Of a stretch of DNA of 64,000 nt, positions 53,048-62,926 are shown piece after piece. Position 1 is the first letter of the stretch; each line of letters begins with the position of its first letter. The DNA comes from Gemmatimonadaceae bacterium (GTDB taxonomy: Bacteria; Gemmatimonadota; Gemmatimonadetes; Gemmatimonadales; Gemmatimonadaceae). Below the pieces are notes generated by a model. The model searched no databases. It was given only the letters and a program-made list of their open reading frames with translations, and had not been told where the DNA came from. Location of the stretch: NCBI GenBank assembly GCA_030647905.1, contig JAUSJA010000008.1, positions 1 through 64,000 of the forward strand, read 5' to 3'. A program made the translations under genes and the position numbers.

Positions 53048-54684
53048 GCTCTGCCGACCGCATTCGCGTGGAGCTCGTTGCCGCCGCCCGTGAGCTGGGC
53101 GCGGATGAATCCGTGGACCCTGTCATCGAGAGGCCGCGCGATCCCTCGCTCGGCGACTGGACGACGAACCTCGCGATGACGCTCGCGCGCCCTCTTCGCA
53201 AGCGCCCAGCCGAGATCGCCGGACTGCTGCGCGACCGCATGCATCTGGCCGATGCCGCCGTGGAGAAGGTGGACATCGCCGGACCGGGGTTCATGAATTT
53301 CTGGCTCGATCCGGCGAGCATCGCCGAGTCGGTCCGCGACGTCATTGCGGCGAACGATAAGTTCGGCCGCACCGACGTCGGGCACGGCGAGCGCGCAAAT
53401 GTCGAGTTCGTGTCCGCGAATCCCACTGGCCCGCTTCACGTCGGCCACGGCAGGCAGGCGGCGCTCGGCGATGCGATCTCCACGCTCCTCGAGTGGACCG
53501 GATGGAATGTCTCGCGCGAGTTCTACTACAACGACGCCGGCGCGCAGATCGAGAATCTCGCGGCGAGCGTGCGTGCGTGGATCGAGTCTGCGCAGGGCGG
53601 TGAGATGATCATTCCCGAAGGCGGTTATCACGGGGAGTACATCCGCGAGATCGCCGAGCGGTACGCGCGCGAGCGCGGATCAGTGGATGGGAGCGACGAG
53701 GGCGACGTGAAGGACTACGCGATCGCGGCGCTCCGTGCCGAGCAGGATCTCGATCTCCAGGCCTTCGGTGTGAAGTTCGACAGGTACTTCCTCGAGTCGT
53801 CGCTTTACTCCGACGGCAAAGTGGATGAGACCGTCCAGGCTCTCAATGCCGCGGGCATGACGTACGAGTCGGATGGAGCACTCTGGCTTCGTACCAGTCA
53901 GTTCGGCGACGACAAGGACCGCGTGATGCGGAAGAGCGACGGCACCTACACGTACTTTCTCCCCGACGTCGCGTATCACGTCACCAAGTGGCAGCGCGGA
54001 TTCCATCGCGCCATAGATGTGCAGGGCGCCGACCATCACAGCACTACGACGCGCGTCCGTGCCGGCCTCCAGGCGCTCAACATGGGCATCGCGCCCGACT
54101 ATCCGGAGTACGTCCTTCATCAGATGGTGACGGTGATGAAGAGCGGCGAGGAGGTGAAGATCTCCAAGCGCGCAGGAAGCTACGTGACGGTGCGCGATCT
54201 GATCAACGAGGTTGGCCGCGACGCGGTTCGCTTCTTCTTCCTCATGCGGAAGAGCGATTCGCAGCTCGTTTTCGACATTGACGTGGCGCTCAAGCAGTCG
54301 GAGGAGAATCCCGTCTATTACGTGCAGATGGCGCATGCGCGGATGTGCGGCATCTTCCGCGTCGGCGAGATCGACCGTGAGACTTTCTCCGCTGACGGCA
54401 TTGACCTTGGTGTGCTGCGCGAGCCCGAAGAGCAGGAGCTGATAAAGGCGCTCGCCGATTTTCCGCAGGTCGTCGCCGCTGCCGCCGCATCACTGGAGCC
54501 GCACAGGATCGCCACATATCTGACCGAGACCGCGCGCCTCGCGCATCTCTGGTATCACAGGCATCACGTGCTGGGAGAGCCCGAGCTCATCATGCAGGCC
54601 CGCCTCGCCCTCGCTCGCGCCGCCCAGATCGTCATCCGCAATGCACTCGGCATCCTCGGGATCAACGCCCCCGAGCGCATGTAG
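53044..54684 (+). CDS. argS: Arginyl-tRNA synthetase
   Basis: Class Ia synthetase. 546 residues: N-terminal Add-1-like domain, HIGH motif as HVGH (132-135, ANPTGPLHVGHGRQAALGD), VQGADHHS, MKSGEEVKISKRAGSYVTVRDL carrying the KMSKS-like KISKR, and a DALR anticodon domain ending ILGINAPERM. ATG 53044 overlaps the fmdB-like stop. Confidence 0.97.
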   Translation: MSSADRIRVELVAAARELGADESVDPVIERPRDPSLGDWTTNLAMTLARPLRKRPAEIAGLLRDRMHLADAAVEKVDIAGPGFMNFWLDPASIAESVRDVIAANDKFGRTDVGHGERANVEFVSANPTGPLHVGHGRQAALGDAISTLLEWTGWNVSREFYYNDAGAQIENLAASVRAWIESAQGGEMIIPEGGYHGEYIREIAERYARERGSVDGSDEGDVKDYAIAALRAEQDLDLQAFGVKFDRYFLESSLYSDGKVDETVQALNAAGMTYESDGALWLRTSQFGDDKDRVMRKSDGTYTYFLPDVAYHVTKWQRGFHRAIDVQGADHHSTTTRVRAGLQALNMGIAPDYPEYVLHQMVTVMKSGEEVKISKRAGSYVTVRDLINEVGRDAVRFFFLMRKSDSQLVFDIDVALKQSEENPVYYVQMAHARMCGIFRVGEIDRETFSADGIDLGVLREPEEQELIKALADFPQVVAAAAASLEPHRIATYLTETARLAHLWYHRHHVLGEPELIMQARLALARAAQIVIRNALGILGINAPERM

Positions 54685-54721
54685 CCGGCCGCTTGACCGC
54701 AACCCACCTTCACTCAATTCA

Positions 54722-55639
54722 ATGTCCGTACTTGTCGTCGGATCTGTAGCGCTGGACTCGGTCGAGACACCATTCGGCAAGGCCGATGACGTGCTCGGTG
54801 GATCAGCAACCTTTTTCTCCGCCGCCGCGAGCCTGCTCACGCCGGTACAGCTCGTCGGCGTCGTCGGCACGGATTATCCCGTCGAGAAGCTCCAGCCGCT
54901 GGCTGACCGCGGGGTAGATCTCTCCGGTCTCGAGCACGCGGAAGGCCCGTCGTTCAGATGGAGGGGACGCTACAGCCACGACCTCAACTCGGCGGAGACG
55001 CTCGAGACACACCTGGGTGTGTTCTCGCGCTTCAGTCCGAAGATTCCCGAGCAATTCCGCAATGCGCCGTTCGTCTTTCTCGGCAACATAGACCCGCGAC
55101 TGCAGCTCGACGTGCTGAAGCAGGTCGAGCGGCCGCGCCTCGTCGCCTGCGACACGATGAATTTCTGGATACAGAGCCGCCGTCCGGATCTGATCGAGCT
55201 GCTCTCACACGTGGATCTCGTCACGCTCAATGACGGTGAAGCGCGACAGCTGACCGAAAAGGTGAACCTCGTTCAGGCCGCGAGATGGATCATGGACTGC
55301 GGGCCGAAACACGTCATCATCAAGAAGGGCGAGAACGGCGCGTTCATGTTTAACCGCGAGAGCATCTTCTTCGCCCCTGCGTTTCCTCTCGAGAACGTCT
55401 TCGATCCCACCGGAGCGGGCGATTCGTTCGCCGGCGGATTCATCGGATATCTCGCGCGCACCGGCGACCTGAGCGAAGCGAACATGAGGCGCGCGGTGAT
55501 GTACGGATCGGCGATGGGATCGTTCGCCGTGGAGAAGTTCTCGACCGAGCGCCTGATGACGCTGACGCGCGAGGAGATCGCGGCACGCATCGGAGACCTG
55601 CGTAAGCTCGTGGCGTTCGAGGAGGAGCTGCCCGCTTGA
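54722..55639 (+). CDS. PfkB-family carbohydrate/nucleoside kinase
   Basis: 305 residues, ribokinase fold: VLVVGSVALDSVETPFG at the N-terminus, GGSATFFSAAASLL, VTLNDGEARQLT, VIIKKGENGAF and the family signature FDPTGAGDSFAGGFIGYLA with the catalytic Asp. Substrate cannot be read from sequence. In several genomes this subgroup sits next to purM, as here (stop overlaps purM, TTGA). Adenosine- or ribose-type sugars are candidates. Confidence 0.9.
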   Translation: MSVLVVGSVALDSVETPFGKADDVLGGSATFFSAAASLLTPVQLVGVVGTDYPVEKLQPLADRGVDLSGLEHAEGPSFRWRGRYSHDLNSAETLETHLGVFSRFSPKIPEQFRNAPFVFLGNIDPRLQLDVLKQVERPRLVACDTMNFWIQSRRPDLIELLSHVDLVTLNDGEARQLTEKVNLVQAARWIMDCGPKHVIIKKGENGAFMFNRESIFFAPAFPLENVFDPTGAGDSFAGGFIGYLARTGDLSEANMRRAVMYGSAMGSFAVEKFSTERLMTLTREEIAARIGDLRKLVAFEEELPA

Positions 55640-56664
55640 CCGCCGATGCGCTCCACTACCGGAGTGCGGGCGTCAATCTCGACGCCTCTGACGACGCCAG
55701 GTCGCGAATCGCGAAGCTCGTCGCCTCGACGCGCACTGCGGGATCAGTCGGAGCGTTCGGCGGATTCGGCGGGATGTTCCGGATGCCCGCCGGGATGCGG
55801 TCTCCGGTGCTCGTGTCGAGCGCCGACGGCGTCGGTACCAAGATCAAGGTGGCGATCGAGTCAGGACGCAACGATACGGTCGGCCACGATCTCGTCAATC
55901 ATTGCACGAACGACATCCTGGTCCAGGGCGCGCGGCCGCATTTCTTTCTCGATTATGTCGCATTCGGCAGGCTGGACCCGGTTGTCCTCGAAGCTGTCGT
56001 GGCGGGAGTCGCAGCCGGCTGCCGCGAGAACGAGTGTGCTCTCGTCGGCGGAGAGACGGCCGAGATGCCCGGACTTTATACGCCGCCCGATTACGACCTC
56101 GCCGGATTCATTGTCGGCTCGGTCGAGGAGGACGCCGTCCTCGGCGTCTCGCGCGTAATGACCGGTGATGTGCTCATCGGGCTCGAGAGCTCGGGACTTC
56201 ATACCAACGGCTATTCACTGGCGCGGAAGATCGTTCACGAGCGGCTGAAGCTCGGCTACGACGCAGCTTTCCCGGACATGGACGCGTCCGTCGCCGACGT
56301 AATGCTGGCAATCCATCGCTCGTATCTTCGCGCGCTCGAGCCCGTGCTTCCGCGAATTCACGCGATGGCGCACATCACCGGAGGCGGACTCCCCGGTAAC
56401 CTCGATCGCGCTCTTCCGCAGTCGCTCGACGCGATCATTGATGCGGGAAGCTGGGAGGTGCCACCGGTCTTCACGGTTCTCGAGGCGGCGGGGAATGTGC
56501 CGCGTGACGAAATGCTGCGCGTCTTCAACATGGGTGTCGGCATGGTTGTGATCGCTGATCGCCGCGAGGCCGACGCCATTGTTGGAAGCGCGCGCGTCGC
56601 CGGAGTGGTCGGCTGGGTCATGGGCGATGTCAGAGAGGGGAACGGTGAGGTCCGGATTGGCTGA
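55636..56664 (+). CDS. purM: Phosphoribosylformylglycinamidine cyclo-ligase
   Basis: AIR synthetase of purine biosynthesis. 342 residues: YRSAGVNLDASD, SSADGVGTKIKVA, DLVNHCTNDILVQGARPHFFLDY, CALVGGETAEMPGLY, GLHTNGYSLAR, HITGGGLPGNLDR and FNMGVGMVVI. Start TTG 55636 overlaps the kinase stop. Start codon of ribD lies inside its end. Confidence 0.96.
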   Translation: MTADALHYRSAGVNLDASDDARSRIAKLVASTRTAGSVGAFGGFGGMFRMPAGMRSPVLVSSADGVGTKIKVAIESGRNDTVGHDLVNHCTNDILVQGARPHFFLDYVAFGRLDPVVLEAVVAGVAAGCRENECALVGGETAEMPGLYTPPDYDLAGFIVGSVEEDAVLGVSRVMTGDVLIGLESSGLHTNGYSLARKIVHERLKLGYDAAFPDMDASVADVMLAIHRSYLRALEPVLPRIHAMAHITGGGLPGNLDRALPQSLDAIIDAGSWEVPPVFTVLEAAGNVPRDEMLRVFNMGVGMVVIADRREADAIVGSARVAGVVGWVMGDVREGNGEVRIG

Positions 56665-57805
56665 CACCGCTTCCATGGCGCGCTCCGCCAACGTCACCTC
56701 CTTCGGGAGAATGAAGCCGGAAGATCTGGATGCCGCGCGCATGGACATGGCGCTGGCCATCGCGCAGCGCGGATGGGGGCAGACTGCACCGAATCCGATG
56801 GTTGGTGCGGTGGTATTCAACGGCAATGAGAAAGCCGGCGAGGGATTCCACGCCCGGTTCGGAGCTCCGCACGCCGAAGCGATGGCCCTGGCGGATGCGG
56901 GGGGTCGTGCGCGCGGCGGCACGCTCTACGTCAATCTCGAGCCGTGTAACCACATCGGCCGCACACAGCCGTGCACTGACGCGATTATCGCCGCGGGAAT
57001 CGCGCGCGTCGTCGCGGCGATGCCCGATCCGAATCCCGTCGCCTCCGGTGGCGCTCAACGGCTGCGGGCGGCGGGCATCGCTGTGGACTTCGGCGTTCAC
57101 GAGCGCGAGGCGCGCGAGCTGAACGCGCCGTTCATCCATCGAATGACCTCCGACCGTCCGTGGGTTACGCTCAAGCTCGCGCTTTCGCTCGACGGCGCGA
57201 TCTCCGGCGCGCATTCCGGCGCGCATCGCACGAAGGGCTGGCTTACCAACGAACAGTCGCGCGCGGTGGTTCAGAGAATGAGAGCCAACTCTGATGCGAT
57301 CGCGGTCGGAGCGCAAACGGCCATCGCCGACGATCCGAAACTCACCGCGCGAACCGATCCACCGCCGCGCGTGCTGCCGACGCGCATCGTGTTCGACCGC
57401 TCGGCGCGCCTTTCGCCCAAGACCGTGCTGGCGCGCACCGCACGCGACATTCCGACGCTGCTTGTCACATCGTCATCCGTCACGCTTCCGCCAGCACTCG
57501 CGCGCCTCGGCGTGGATGCCATTCCTGCGCACGACCTCGGCGAAGCGCTGAGGACGCTCAGGGAACGCGGCGTCAACTCGCTGCTCGTGGAAGGCGGAGC
57601 CGGCCTCGCCGCTTCGTTTCTTGCGGGCGGCTACGTCGATCGCCTCGTGATTTTCAGAGCGCCTGTCATACTGGGTGACGGGGCCCTGGGTGGATTTTCC
57701 GGCATCGCGGCGCAGGAGCCCGACCATGCTCCACGATTCGAATTGATCGACGTCCGCGCGCTCGGAGACGACGTGATGACGGTTTACTCCGTGAGGCGGC
57801 CGTAG
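56645..57805 (+). CDS. ribD: Riboflavin biosynthesis deaminase/reductase RibD
   Basis: Bifunctional. The deaminase domain has zinc ligands in PHAEAMAL and EPCNHIGRTQPC, and APNPMVGAVV. The reductase domain shows WVTLKLALSLDGAI, GAQTAIADDP, LLVEGGAGLAASFL. 386 residues from GTG 56645, chosen because GAGGGGAA precedes it. ATGs at 56675 and 56711 are alternatives. It overlaps purM, so there is no room for an FMN riboswitch in front of the rib genes. Confidence 0.94.
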   Translation: MRSGLADTASMARSANVTSFGRMKPEDLDAARMDMALAIAQRGWGQTAPNPMVGAVVFNGNEKAGEGFHARFGAPHAEAMALADAGGRARGGTLYVNLEPCNHIGRTQPCTDAIIAAGIARVVAAMPDPNPVASGGAQRLRAAGIAVDFGVHEREARELNAPFIHRMTSDRPWVTLKLALSLDGAISGAHSGAHRTKGWLTNEQSRAVVQRMRANSDAIAVGAQTAIADDPKLTARTDPPPRVLPTRIVFDRSARLSPKTVLARTARDIPTLLVTSSSVTLPPALARLGVDAIPAHDLGEALRTLRERGVNSLLVEGGAGLAASFLAGGYVDRLVIFRAPVILGDGALGGFSGIAAQEPDHAPRFELIDVRALGDDVMTVYSVRRP

Positions 57806-58429
57806 ATGTTCACCGGCCTGGTGGACGGCGTCGGCACTGTCTCCGCAGTGACGGGAACCGACGCTGGAATTGAGCTCCGCATCGAATGCGCGTACGACGA
57901 TCTTGCGCCTGGTGAAAGCATCGCCGTGAACGGAGTCTGTCTCACGGTGCTCGACTGTGGCGCCGGATGGTTTACCGCCGCGGCGATGGTGATGACGATG
58001 AGCCGCACCGCGATCGGGGACTGGATGCCGGGCCGCAGGGTCAACCTCGAGCGAGCGATGCGCGCCGACAGCCGATTCGGCGGCCACATCGTCCAGGGCC
58101 ATGTTGACGGGGTTGGGACGGTGAAAAGGACGGCCCGCCTGGATGACACCTTGCTGCTCGATGTGACCCTCGACGCAGGCCTCGCCGAAACACTCGTTCT
58201 GCACGGCTCCGTCGCCCTCGACGGGGTCAGCCTTACCGTCAACCGCCTCGACGGTGATAAGTTGCAGGTGGCGCTCATAGACTACACCTTGCAGCACGCC
58301 GCCCTCGGCGACCTGAAAGAGGGCTCCAGGGTGCACGTCGAGACAGATGTCATCGGGAAGTACGTCCAGAGACTCGTCGCGCCGTACCTGAACCGGAAAC
58401 CGCCTCCGGGCGGCCCAGGGGCAACGTAA
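57806..58429 (+). CDS. ribE: Riboflavin synthase alpha chain
   Basis: Dismutates two lumazines to riboflavin. 207 residues with two similar barrel halves: MFTGLVDGVGTV, SIAVNGVCLTV, FGGHIVQGHVDGVGTV and SVALDGVSLTVNRL. It starts right after the ribD stop, and its TAATG joins ribBA. Confidence 0.96.
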   Translation: MFTGLVDGVGTVSAVTGTDAGIELRIECAYDDLAPGESIAVNGVCLTVLDCGAGWFTAAAMVMTMSRTAIGDWMPGRRVNLERAMRADSRFGGHIVQGHVDGVGTVKRTARLDDTLLLDVTLDAGLAETLVLHGSVALDGVSLTVNRLDGDKLQVALIDYTLQHAALGDLKEGSRVHVETDVIGKYVQRLVAPYLNRKPPPGGPGAT

Positions 58430-59637
58430 TGCAATTCGGAAGCGTCGAGCAGGCGATCGCCGACATCAGGGCGGGCAAGCTCATCCTCGTCGCGGATGAT
58501 GAAGACCGCGAGAACGAGGGCGATCTCATCTGTGCCGCCCAGCTGGTGACGCCGGAGCTCATAAATTTCATGATCAGAAAGGCCGGCGGATGGATCTGCC
58601 TGGCCCTCACCGGCGAGCGCGCCGACCAGCTTCAGCTCCCGCAGCAGAGCGAGGAGAACACCGAGGAGCAGCGCACCGCCTTCACTGTCAGCATTGATGC
58701 CGCCGCGCGGTTCGGTGTCACGACCGGCATCAGCGCGCAGGATCGCGCCAGGACGATCCATGTTGCGGTGGATCCGGCGACTGTCCCTGCGGATCTCAGG
58801 CGGCCCGGACACATTCCGCCGCTTCGCGCGAGGGATGGCGGCGTTCTCCAGCGCGTCGGACACACCGAAGCGGCGATAGATCTGGCGAGACTCGCCGGTC
58901 TCTATCCGGCTGGAGTCGTCTGCGAGGTCCTGAACGAGGACGGCACGACATCGCGCCGTCCGCAACTCGAAAAATTCGCCGCCGAGCATGGGCTCACTTT
59001 CATCACGGTGGCTCAGCTCGTCGCGTATAGACTTAAGTCCGAGCGTCTTGTGCACCGCGTCGCCGAGGCGCGCCTGCCGACCGAATTCGGCGTGTGGCGC
59101 GTGATCGGATACCGGAACGATGTAGACCACCACGAGCACATTGCGCTGGTGTTCGGTGACATCGCCAACCTCGAGGAGAGCGTGCTCGTCCGCATGCATT
59201 CCAAGTGTCTCACCGGCGACGTCTTCCACTCGCTGCGTTGTGATTGCGGATGGCAGCTGAATACGGCGATGCAGATGATATCCGATGAAGGCCGGGGAGC
59301 GATCGTGTACCTCGACCAGGAAGGCCGCGGGATAGGTCTGCTCAACAAGCTCAAGGCCTACGAGCTCCAGGACACCGGAGCCGACACGGTCGAAGCCAAC
59401 GAGCAGCTCGGCTTCAAGCCCGACCTGCGGAATTACGGGATCGGTGCTCAGATCCTTCTCGATCTGGGCCTTCGCCGCATCCGTCCGGTGACGAACAACC
59501 CGCGCAAGCTCATCGGGCTCGAGGGTTACGGCCTGCAGGTGGATGACCGTGTTGCGATCGTCCCCGAGCCGACGGCGGAGAACGCCGGTTATCTGGACGC
59601 CAAGCGCGACAAGCTCGGTCACCTGCTGGCGTCGTGA
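58429..59637 (+). CDS. ribBA: Bifunctional DHBP synthase / GTP cyclohydrolase II
   Basis: Makes both riboflavin precursors. 402 residues: RibB half with [37 protein letters not shown]; RibA half with [23 protein letters not shown] (zinc Cys), [14 protein letters not shown] and NNPRKLIGL. The RibB loop reads [15 protein letters not shown], slightly different from the usual 'GHVFPLRA'. Confidence 0.96.
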   Translation: MQFGSVEQAIADIRAGKLILVADDEDRENEGDLICAAQLVTPELINFMIRKAGGWICLALTGERADQLQLPQQSEENTEEQRTAFTVSIDAAARFGVTTGISAQDRARTIHVAVDPATVPADLRRPGHIPPLRARDGGVLQRVGHTEAAIDLARLAGLYPAGVVCEVLNEDGTTSRRPQLEKFAAEHGLTFITVAQLVAYRLKSERLVHRVAEARLPTEFGVWRVIGYRNDVDHHEHIALVFGDIANLEESVLVRMHSKCLTGDVFHSLRCDCGWQLNTAMQMISDEGRGAIVYLDQEGRGIGLLNKLKAYELQDTGADTVEANEQLGFKPDLRNYGIGAQILLDLGLRRIRPVTNNPRKLIGLEGYGLQVDDRVAIVPEPTAENAGYLDAKRDKLGHLLAS

Positions 59638-60117
59638 ATGGCTGAGCTTTCGGGAACCCCGGTCGGATCCGGCCGGCGGCTGGCCGTCGTCGCCAGCCGG
59701 TTCAATGAAATCGTCACGCGCGCTCTCGTGGATGGCGCGCTTGACGCGCTCGTCCGGCACGGCGCCGCCTTCGACGACATTGACGTCATCTGGGTGCCCG
59801 GCGCGTGGGAGCTGCCGCTCGGTGTTCGCCGCGCGATGGCGAGTGAGCGCTACGATGCTATCGTCGCGCTCGGCGCCGTTATCCGCGGTGACACTCCGCA
59901 CTTCGACTATGTTGCCGGCGAAGCGTCACGCGGTCTCGCCGATGCGTCACGCGACTCCGACATCCCGCTCGGCTTCGGCCTGCTCACCTGCGACACGATG
60001 GAGCAGGCGATGGCCCGCTGCGGTGGAGAGCACGGCAACAAGGGATGGGATGCCGCCCTTGCCGCGCTCGAGATGACCGACCTGCTCGACCAGCTGGACG
60101 TGACCGATGAGGGTTGA
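59638..60117 (+). CDS. ribH: 6,7-dimethyl-8-ribityllumazine synthase
   Basis: Joins DHBP with the pyrimidine to make lumazine. 159 residues: VVASRFNEIVT, WVPGAWELPLG, ALGAVIRGDTPHFDYVAGEASRGL, GLLTCDT and KGWDAALAALEM. Overlaps nusB by 11 bases. Confidence 0.95.
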   Translation: MAELSGTPVGSGRRLAVVASRFNEIVTRALVDGALDALVRHGAAFDDIDVIWVPGAWELPLGVRRAMASERYDAIVALGAVIRGDTPHFDYVAGEASRGLADASRDSDIPLGFGLLTCDTMEQAMARCGGEHGNKGWDAALAALEMTDLLDQLDVTDEG

Positions 60118-60517
60118 GTCCCGCGGGCGCGCTCGCGCGTTGCAGGCCCTCTATGCGTGGGATCTTCGCGCGGGCGAGGATCTGACGCGGGTGGCGTTGA
60201 AGGTCTGGGATGACCTCGCGGTCAGCCCCGAAGAGAGAAATTTCGCCGGCGGCATCGTGCGCACGGTCGCCGCGTCGCATACGCAGCTCGACGCCGATCT
60301 CATGGCGGTCACCGACAACTGGCGTCTGGAGCGAATCGGAGCCATCGAGCGGTCCGTCCTTCGCCTCGGCGCGGCGGAGCTGCATCGCGGAGAAGCGCCC
60401 CCGCGAGTCGTCATTCAAGAGGCGGTGCGGCTTGCCGAAAGGTTCGGAACAGCCGCCAGCGCGCGCTTCGTCAATGGCGTTCTCGACGCATACGCCCGGC
60501 GGGCCGGCGTGCTGTAG
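60107..60517 (+). CDS. nusB: Transcription antitermination factor NusB
   Basis: RNA-binding factor for rRNA antitermination. 136 residues, all helical: RARALQALYAWDL, AVTDNWRLERIGAIERSVLRLGAAEL, VIQEAVRLAERFGTAASARFVNGVLD. The ribH-nusB pairing is widespread. GTG of the next gene overlaps its stop. Confidence 0.95.
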   Translation: MRVESRGRARALQALYAWDLRAGEDLTRVALKVWDDLAVSPEERNFAGGIVRTVAASHTQLDADLMAVTDNWRLERIGAIERSVLRLGAAELHRGEAPPRVVIQEAVRLAERFGTAASARFVNGVLDAYARRAGVL

Positions 60518-61635
60518 TGCGGATTCTCGTCGTCAACTGGAACGATCGGGAGAATCCGTTCGGAGGGGGTGCCGAAGTCCATCTGCATGAAATCTTCGGC
60601 CGCCTGGCTGCACACGGTCACCGGGTGGACCTGCTTGCGAGCGGTTGGAAGGGTTGCTCACCGCGCGCGTTTCTCGACGGCATAGACGTTCATCGCACGG
60701 GTACGCGGTACTCCTTCCAGTTTCTCGCCCGGCGCTACTTCCGCGAGCGACTCGCGCAGCAAGGCTACGACGTGCTCATCGAAGACCTGAACAAGATTCC
60801 CCTGTACACGCCGCGGTGGTCCGGGCCGCCTGTAGTGGCGCTTGTCCATCACCTGTTCGGAGCGACAATCTTCCGCGAGGCGCCAGTCCCGATGGCGGCC
60901 GCCGTGTGGCTTGCCGAGCGCGGCATTCCGCTGGTCTATCGCGATCGGCCGTTCGAGGCGGTGAGTGAAAGCACCGCTGATGATCTGGTCGCTCGCGGCA
61001 TACCGCGAGAGAGCATCAGGGTGATATATAACGGTATTGACACGACATTCTTCACTCCGTCGTCCGGCTCGCGCTCTCCGCGGCCGCTCTTCGGATACGT
61101 GGGGCGTCTCAAGCGATACAAGGGCGTGGATCTCATCCTGCGGGCGTTCGCGAAGCTGGACCGCGACGATGCGCGGCTCGAAATTGCCGGAGCGGGGGAT
61201 TATCGCGACGAGCTCGAACGGCTCTCCGCGCAACTTGGTGTGTCGGACCGCGTGCGATTTCCTGGCTTCATCTCACCGGAGGAGAAGCGGAGCCTCATGC
61301 GTCGCGCGTGGGCCACGGTTTTCGCGTCGCCCAAGGAGGGATGGGGGCTGACCAATCTGGAGACAGCAGCGTGCGGCACGCCGGTGATCGCCAGCGACTC
61401 CCCGGGCCTTCGCGAATCGCTCGTGGATGGGGAGACGGGGATTCTCGTGCCACACGGGGATACGCGGGCTCTCGCGCAGGCGATGGGCCGGATCACCGAT
61501 TCCGCTGACCGCGTTGAAGCGATGGGAAGCGCGGGCAGGCGTTTTGCCGAACGGTTCACGTGGGACCAGTCGGCAGACAACACTCTATCGCACCTGCAGG
61601 AAGTGGTGCAGCGAGGCACTCAGCAGTGGAAATAA
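60517..61635 (+). CDS. GT4-family glycosyltransferase
   Basis: 372 residues, GT-B fold: FGGGAEVHLHEIFGRLAAHGHRV in the N-domain, PLFGYVGRLKRYKGVDLILRAFA in the C-domain, and the nucleotide-sugar motif EGWGLTNLETAACGTPVIASDSPGLRES. No membrane segment. Donor and acceptor cannot be inferred; surface polysaccharide or lipid glycosylation is likely. GTG 60517 overlaps nusB. Ends 10 bases into hpf. Confidence 0.92.
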   Translation: MRILVVNWNDRENPFGGGAEVHLHEIFGRLAAHGHRVDLLASGWKGCSPRAFLDGIDVHRTGTRYSFQFLARRYFRERLAQQGYDVLIEDLNKIPLYTPRWSGPPVVALVHHLFGATIFREAPVPMAAAVWLAERGIPLVYRDRPFEAVSESTADDLVARGIPRESIRVIYNGIDTTFFTPSSGSRSPRPLFGYVGRLKRYKGVDLILRAFAKLDRDDARLEIAGAGDYRDELERLSAQLGVSDRVRFPGFISPEEKRSLMRRAWATVFASPKEGWGLTNLETAACGTPVIASDSPGLRESLVDGETGILVPHGDTRALAQAMGRITDSADRVEAMGSAGRRFAERFTWDQSADNTLSHLQEVVQRGTQQWK

Positions 61636-61952
61636 TTTTTCACGCCCACCATGCGAACGTCTCCGAGCGCATGCGCAAGCGCGCCGAGGCAGCCGTGCGC
61701 CGCGCCGGACAGAGACTGGCGCGGGCGGTTGACGCGATCATTCGCTTTGAGCAAGATGGACGCGTGAAGCGAGTCGAAATTGTTCTCCACGCCCCCCGGC
61801 AGCGGGATCTTGTAGCGCGCGGCGAGGCGCCGTTCTTCGGCCCCGCCTTCGCCAGCGCCATGGAGCGATTGTCCAGCCAGATCCGGACGCTGCGCAGCAC
61901 CCGCAGGACCGCTCAGCGCGTCCCAGCGGCGGGGAAGGCGGCCACCGCTTGA
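61626..61952 (+). CDS. hpf: Ribosome hibernation factor, short HPF/S30AE type
   Basis: 108 residues: MEIIFHAHHANVSERMRKRAEAAV and HAPRQRDLVARGEAPFFGPAFASAMERL recall the S30AE fold that binds the 30S decoding region. It is the short form without the dimerising C-terminal domain. GTG 61626 chosen from the motif. It overlaps the glycosyltransferase (10 bases) and hprK (TTGA). An hpf-hprK-PTS order is common in bacteria with a regulatory PTS. Confidence 0.8.
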   Translation: MEIIFHAHHANVSERMRKRAEAAVRRAGQRLARAVDAIIRFEQDGRVKRVEIVLHAPRQRDLVARGEAPFFGPAFASAMERLSSQIRTLRSTRRTAQRVPAAGKAATA

Positions 61953-62926
61953 GCCAAATGCTCACCGTCGGGCAGTTTCTCGAACGCACCGGAGAGTCGC
62001 TCAGTCTCCGCGACATCGGCGACGGCGTCGGTCTCGAGCGGACTATTCCCAACTCCGACATCTCCAGTCCCGGGCTGGCTCTCGCCGGTTACATGGATCG
62101 CTTCGTCGCCGAAAGGCTGCAGGTGCTGGGAGAGACGGAAATCACCTATATCGCGTCTCTCCCGAGGGCGGAGCGGAACAGGATTCTGGAGAGCTTCTTC
62201 AGCTTCCAGATGCCGGCGGTGATCGTCACGAAGAACCAGGAGCCGCCGGATGGATTGCGCGCCGCGGCTGCGGCGGCCGGTATTCCGCTTCTGCTGACGC
62301 GGCTCAAGACGGCCGAGTTCTACCGGCGCATCAAGCCGGTGCTCGAAGGAGAGTTCGCCGAGACGACGACGCTCCATGGCTCGCTCGCCGACGTCTTCGG
62401 CGTGGGTCTCTTCTTCACCGGCCAGAGTGGAATCGGAAAATCCGAATGCGTCCTCGATCTCGTCGAGCGCGGCCACCGTCTCGTCGCCGACGATCTGGTG
62501 ATCACAATCCGCCGCGGAAACGACGTTCTGATCGGAAAGGGACACGAGCTCCAGCGCCATCACATGGAGATCCGAGGCATCGGCCTCATTGATATCCCGT
62601 CCATCTTCGGTGTACGGGCCGTCCGCCAGCAAAAGCGCATCGAGGTGGTAGTGCGCCTCGAAGAATGGGTCCAGAGTGCGGTCGTGGACCGCACCGGACT
62701 CGACACCGAGACCACGACGATCCTCGGCGTCCAGATCCCGCTCATCACAGTTCTCCTCAATCCCGGCAAGAACATCACCGTCATTGCCGAGGTGATCGCG
62801 CTCAACCATCTCCTGCGCTACTCGGGAATCAATCCCGCCGAGGCATTCAATCAGCGGCTGATCGGGCGCATGCAGCAGGCGGCGGCTGGAAACGTGCGGG
62901 AATATCTGCAGGAAGATGACGAATAA
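61949..62926 (+). CDS. hprK: HPr kinase/phosphorylase
   Basis: Phosphorylates Ser46 of HPr and removes the phosphate. 325 residues: N-terminal DRTGG-like domain, His143 (TLHGSLADVFG), P-loop GQSGIGKSE (158-166), VADDLV, MEIRGIGLIDIPSIFG signature and NITVIAEVIALNHLLR at the end. TTG 61949 overlaps hpf. EIIA starts inside its end. Confidence 0.96.
   Translation: MSQMLTVGQFLERTGESLSLRDIGDGVGLERTIPNSDISSPGLALAGYMDRFVAERLQVLGETEITYIASLPRAERNRILESFFSFQMPAVIVTKNQEPPDGLRAAAAAAGIPLLLTRLKTAEFYRRIKPVLEGEFAETTTLHGSLADVFGVGLFFTGQSGIGKSECVLDLVERGHRLVADDLVITIRRGNDVLIGKGHELQRHHMEIRGIGLIDIPSIFGVRAVRQQKRIEVVVRLEEWVQSAVVDRTGLDTETTTILGVQIPLITVLLNPGKNITVIAEVIALNHLLRYSGINPAEAFNQRLIGRMQQAAAGNVREYLQEDDE

Noticed and set aside
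56600-56650. FMN riboswitch before ribD
   Set aside because: ribD starts inside purM and there is no leader RNA. No AGGGGNNN-type FMN aptamer motifs were seen.
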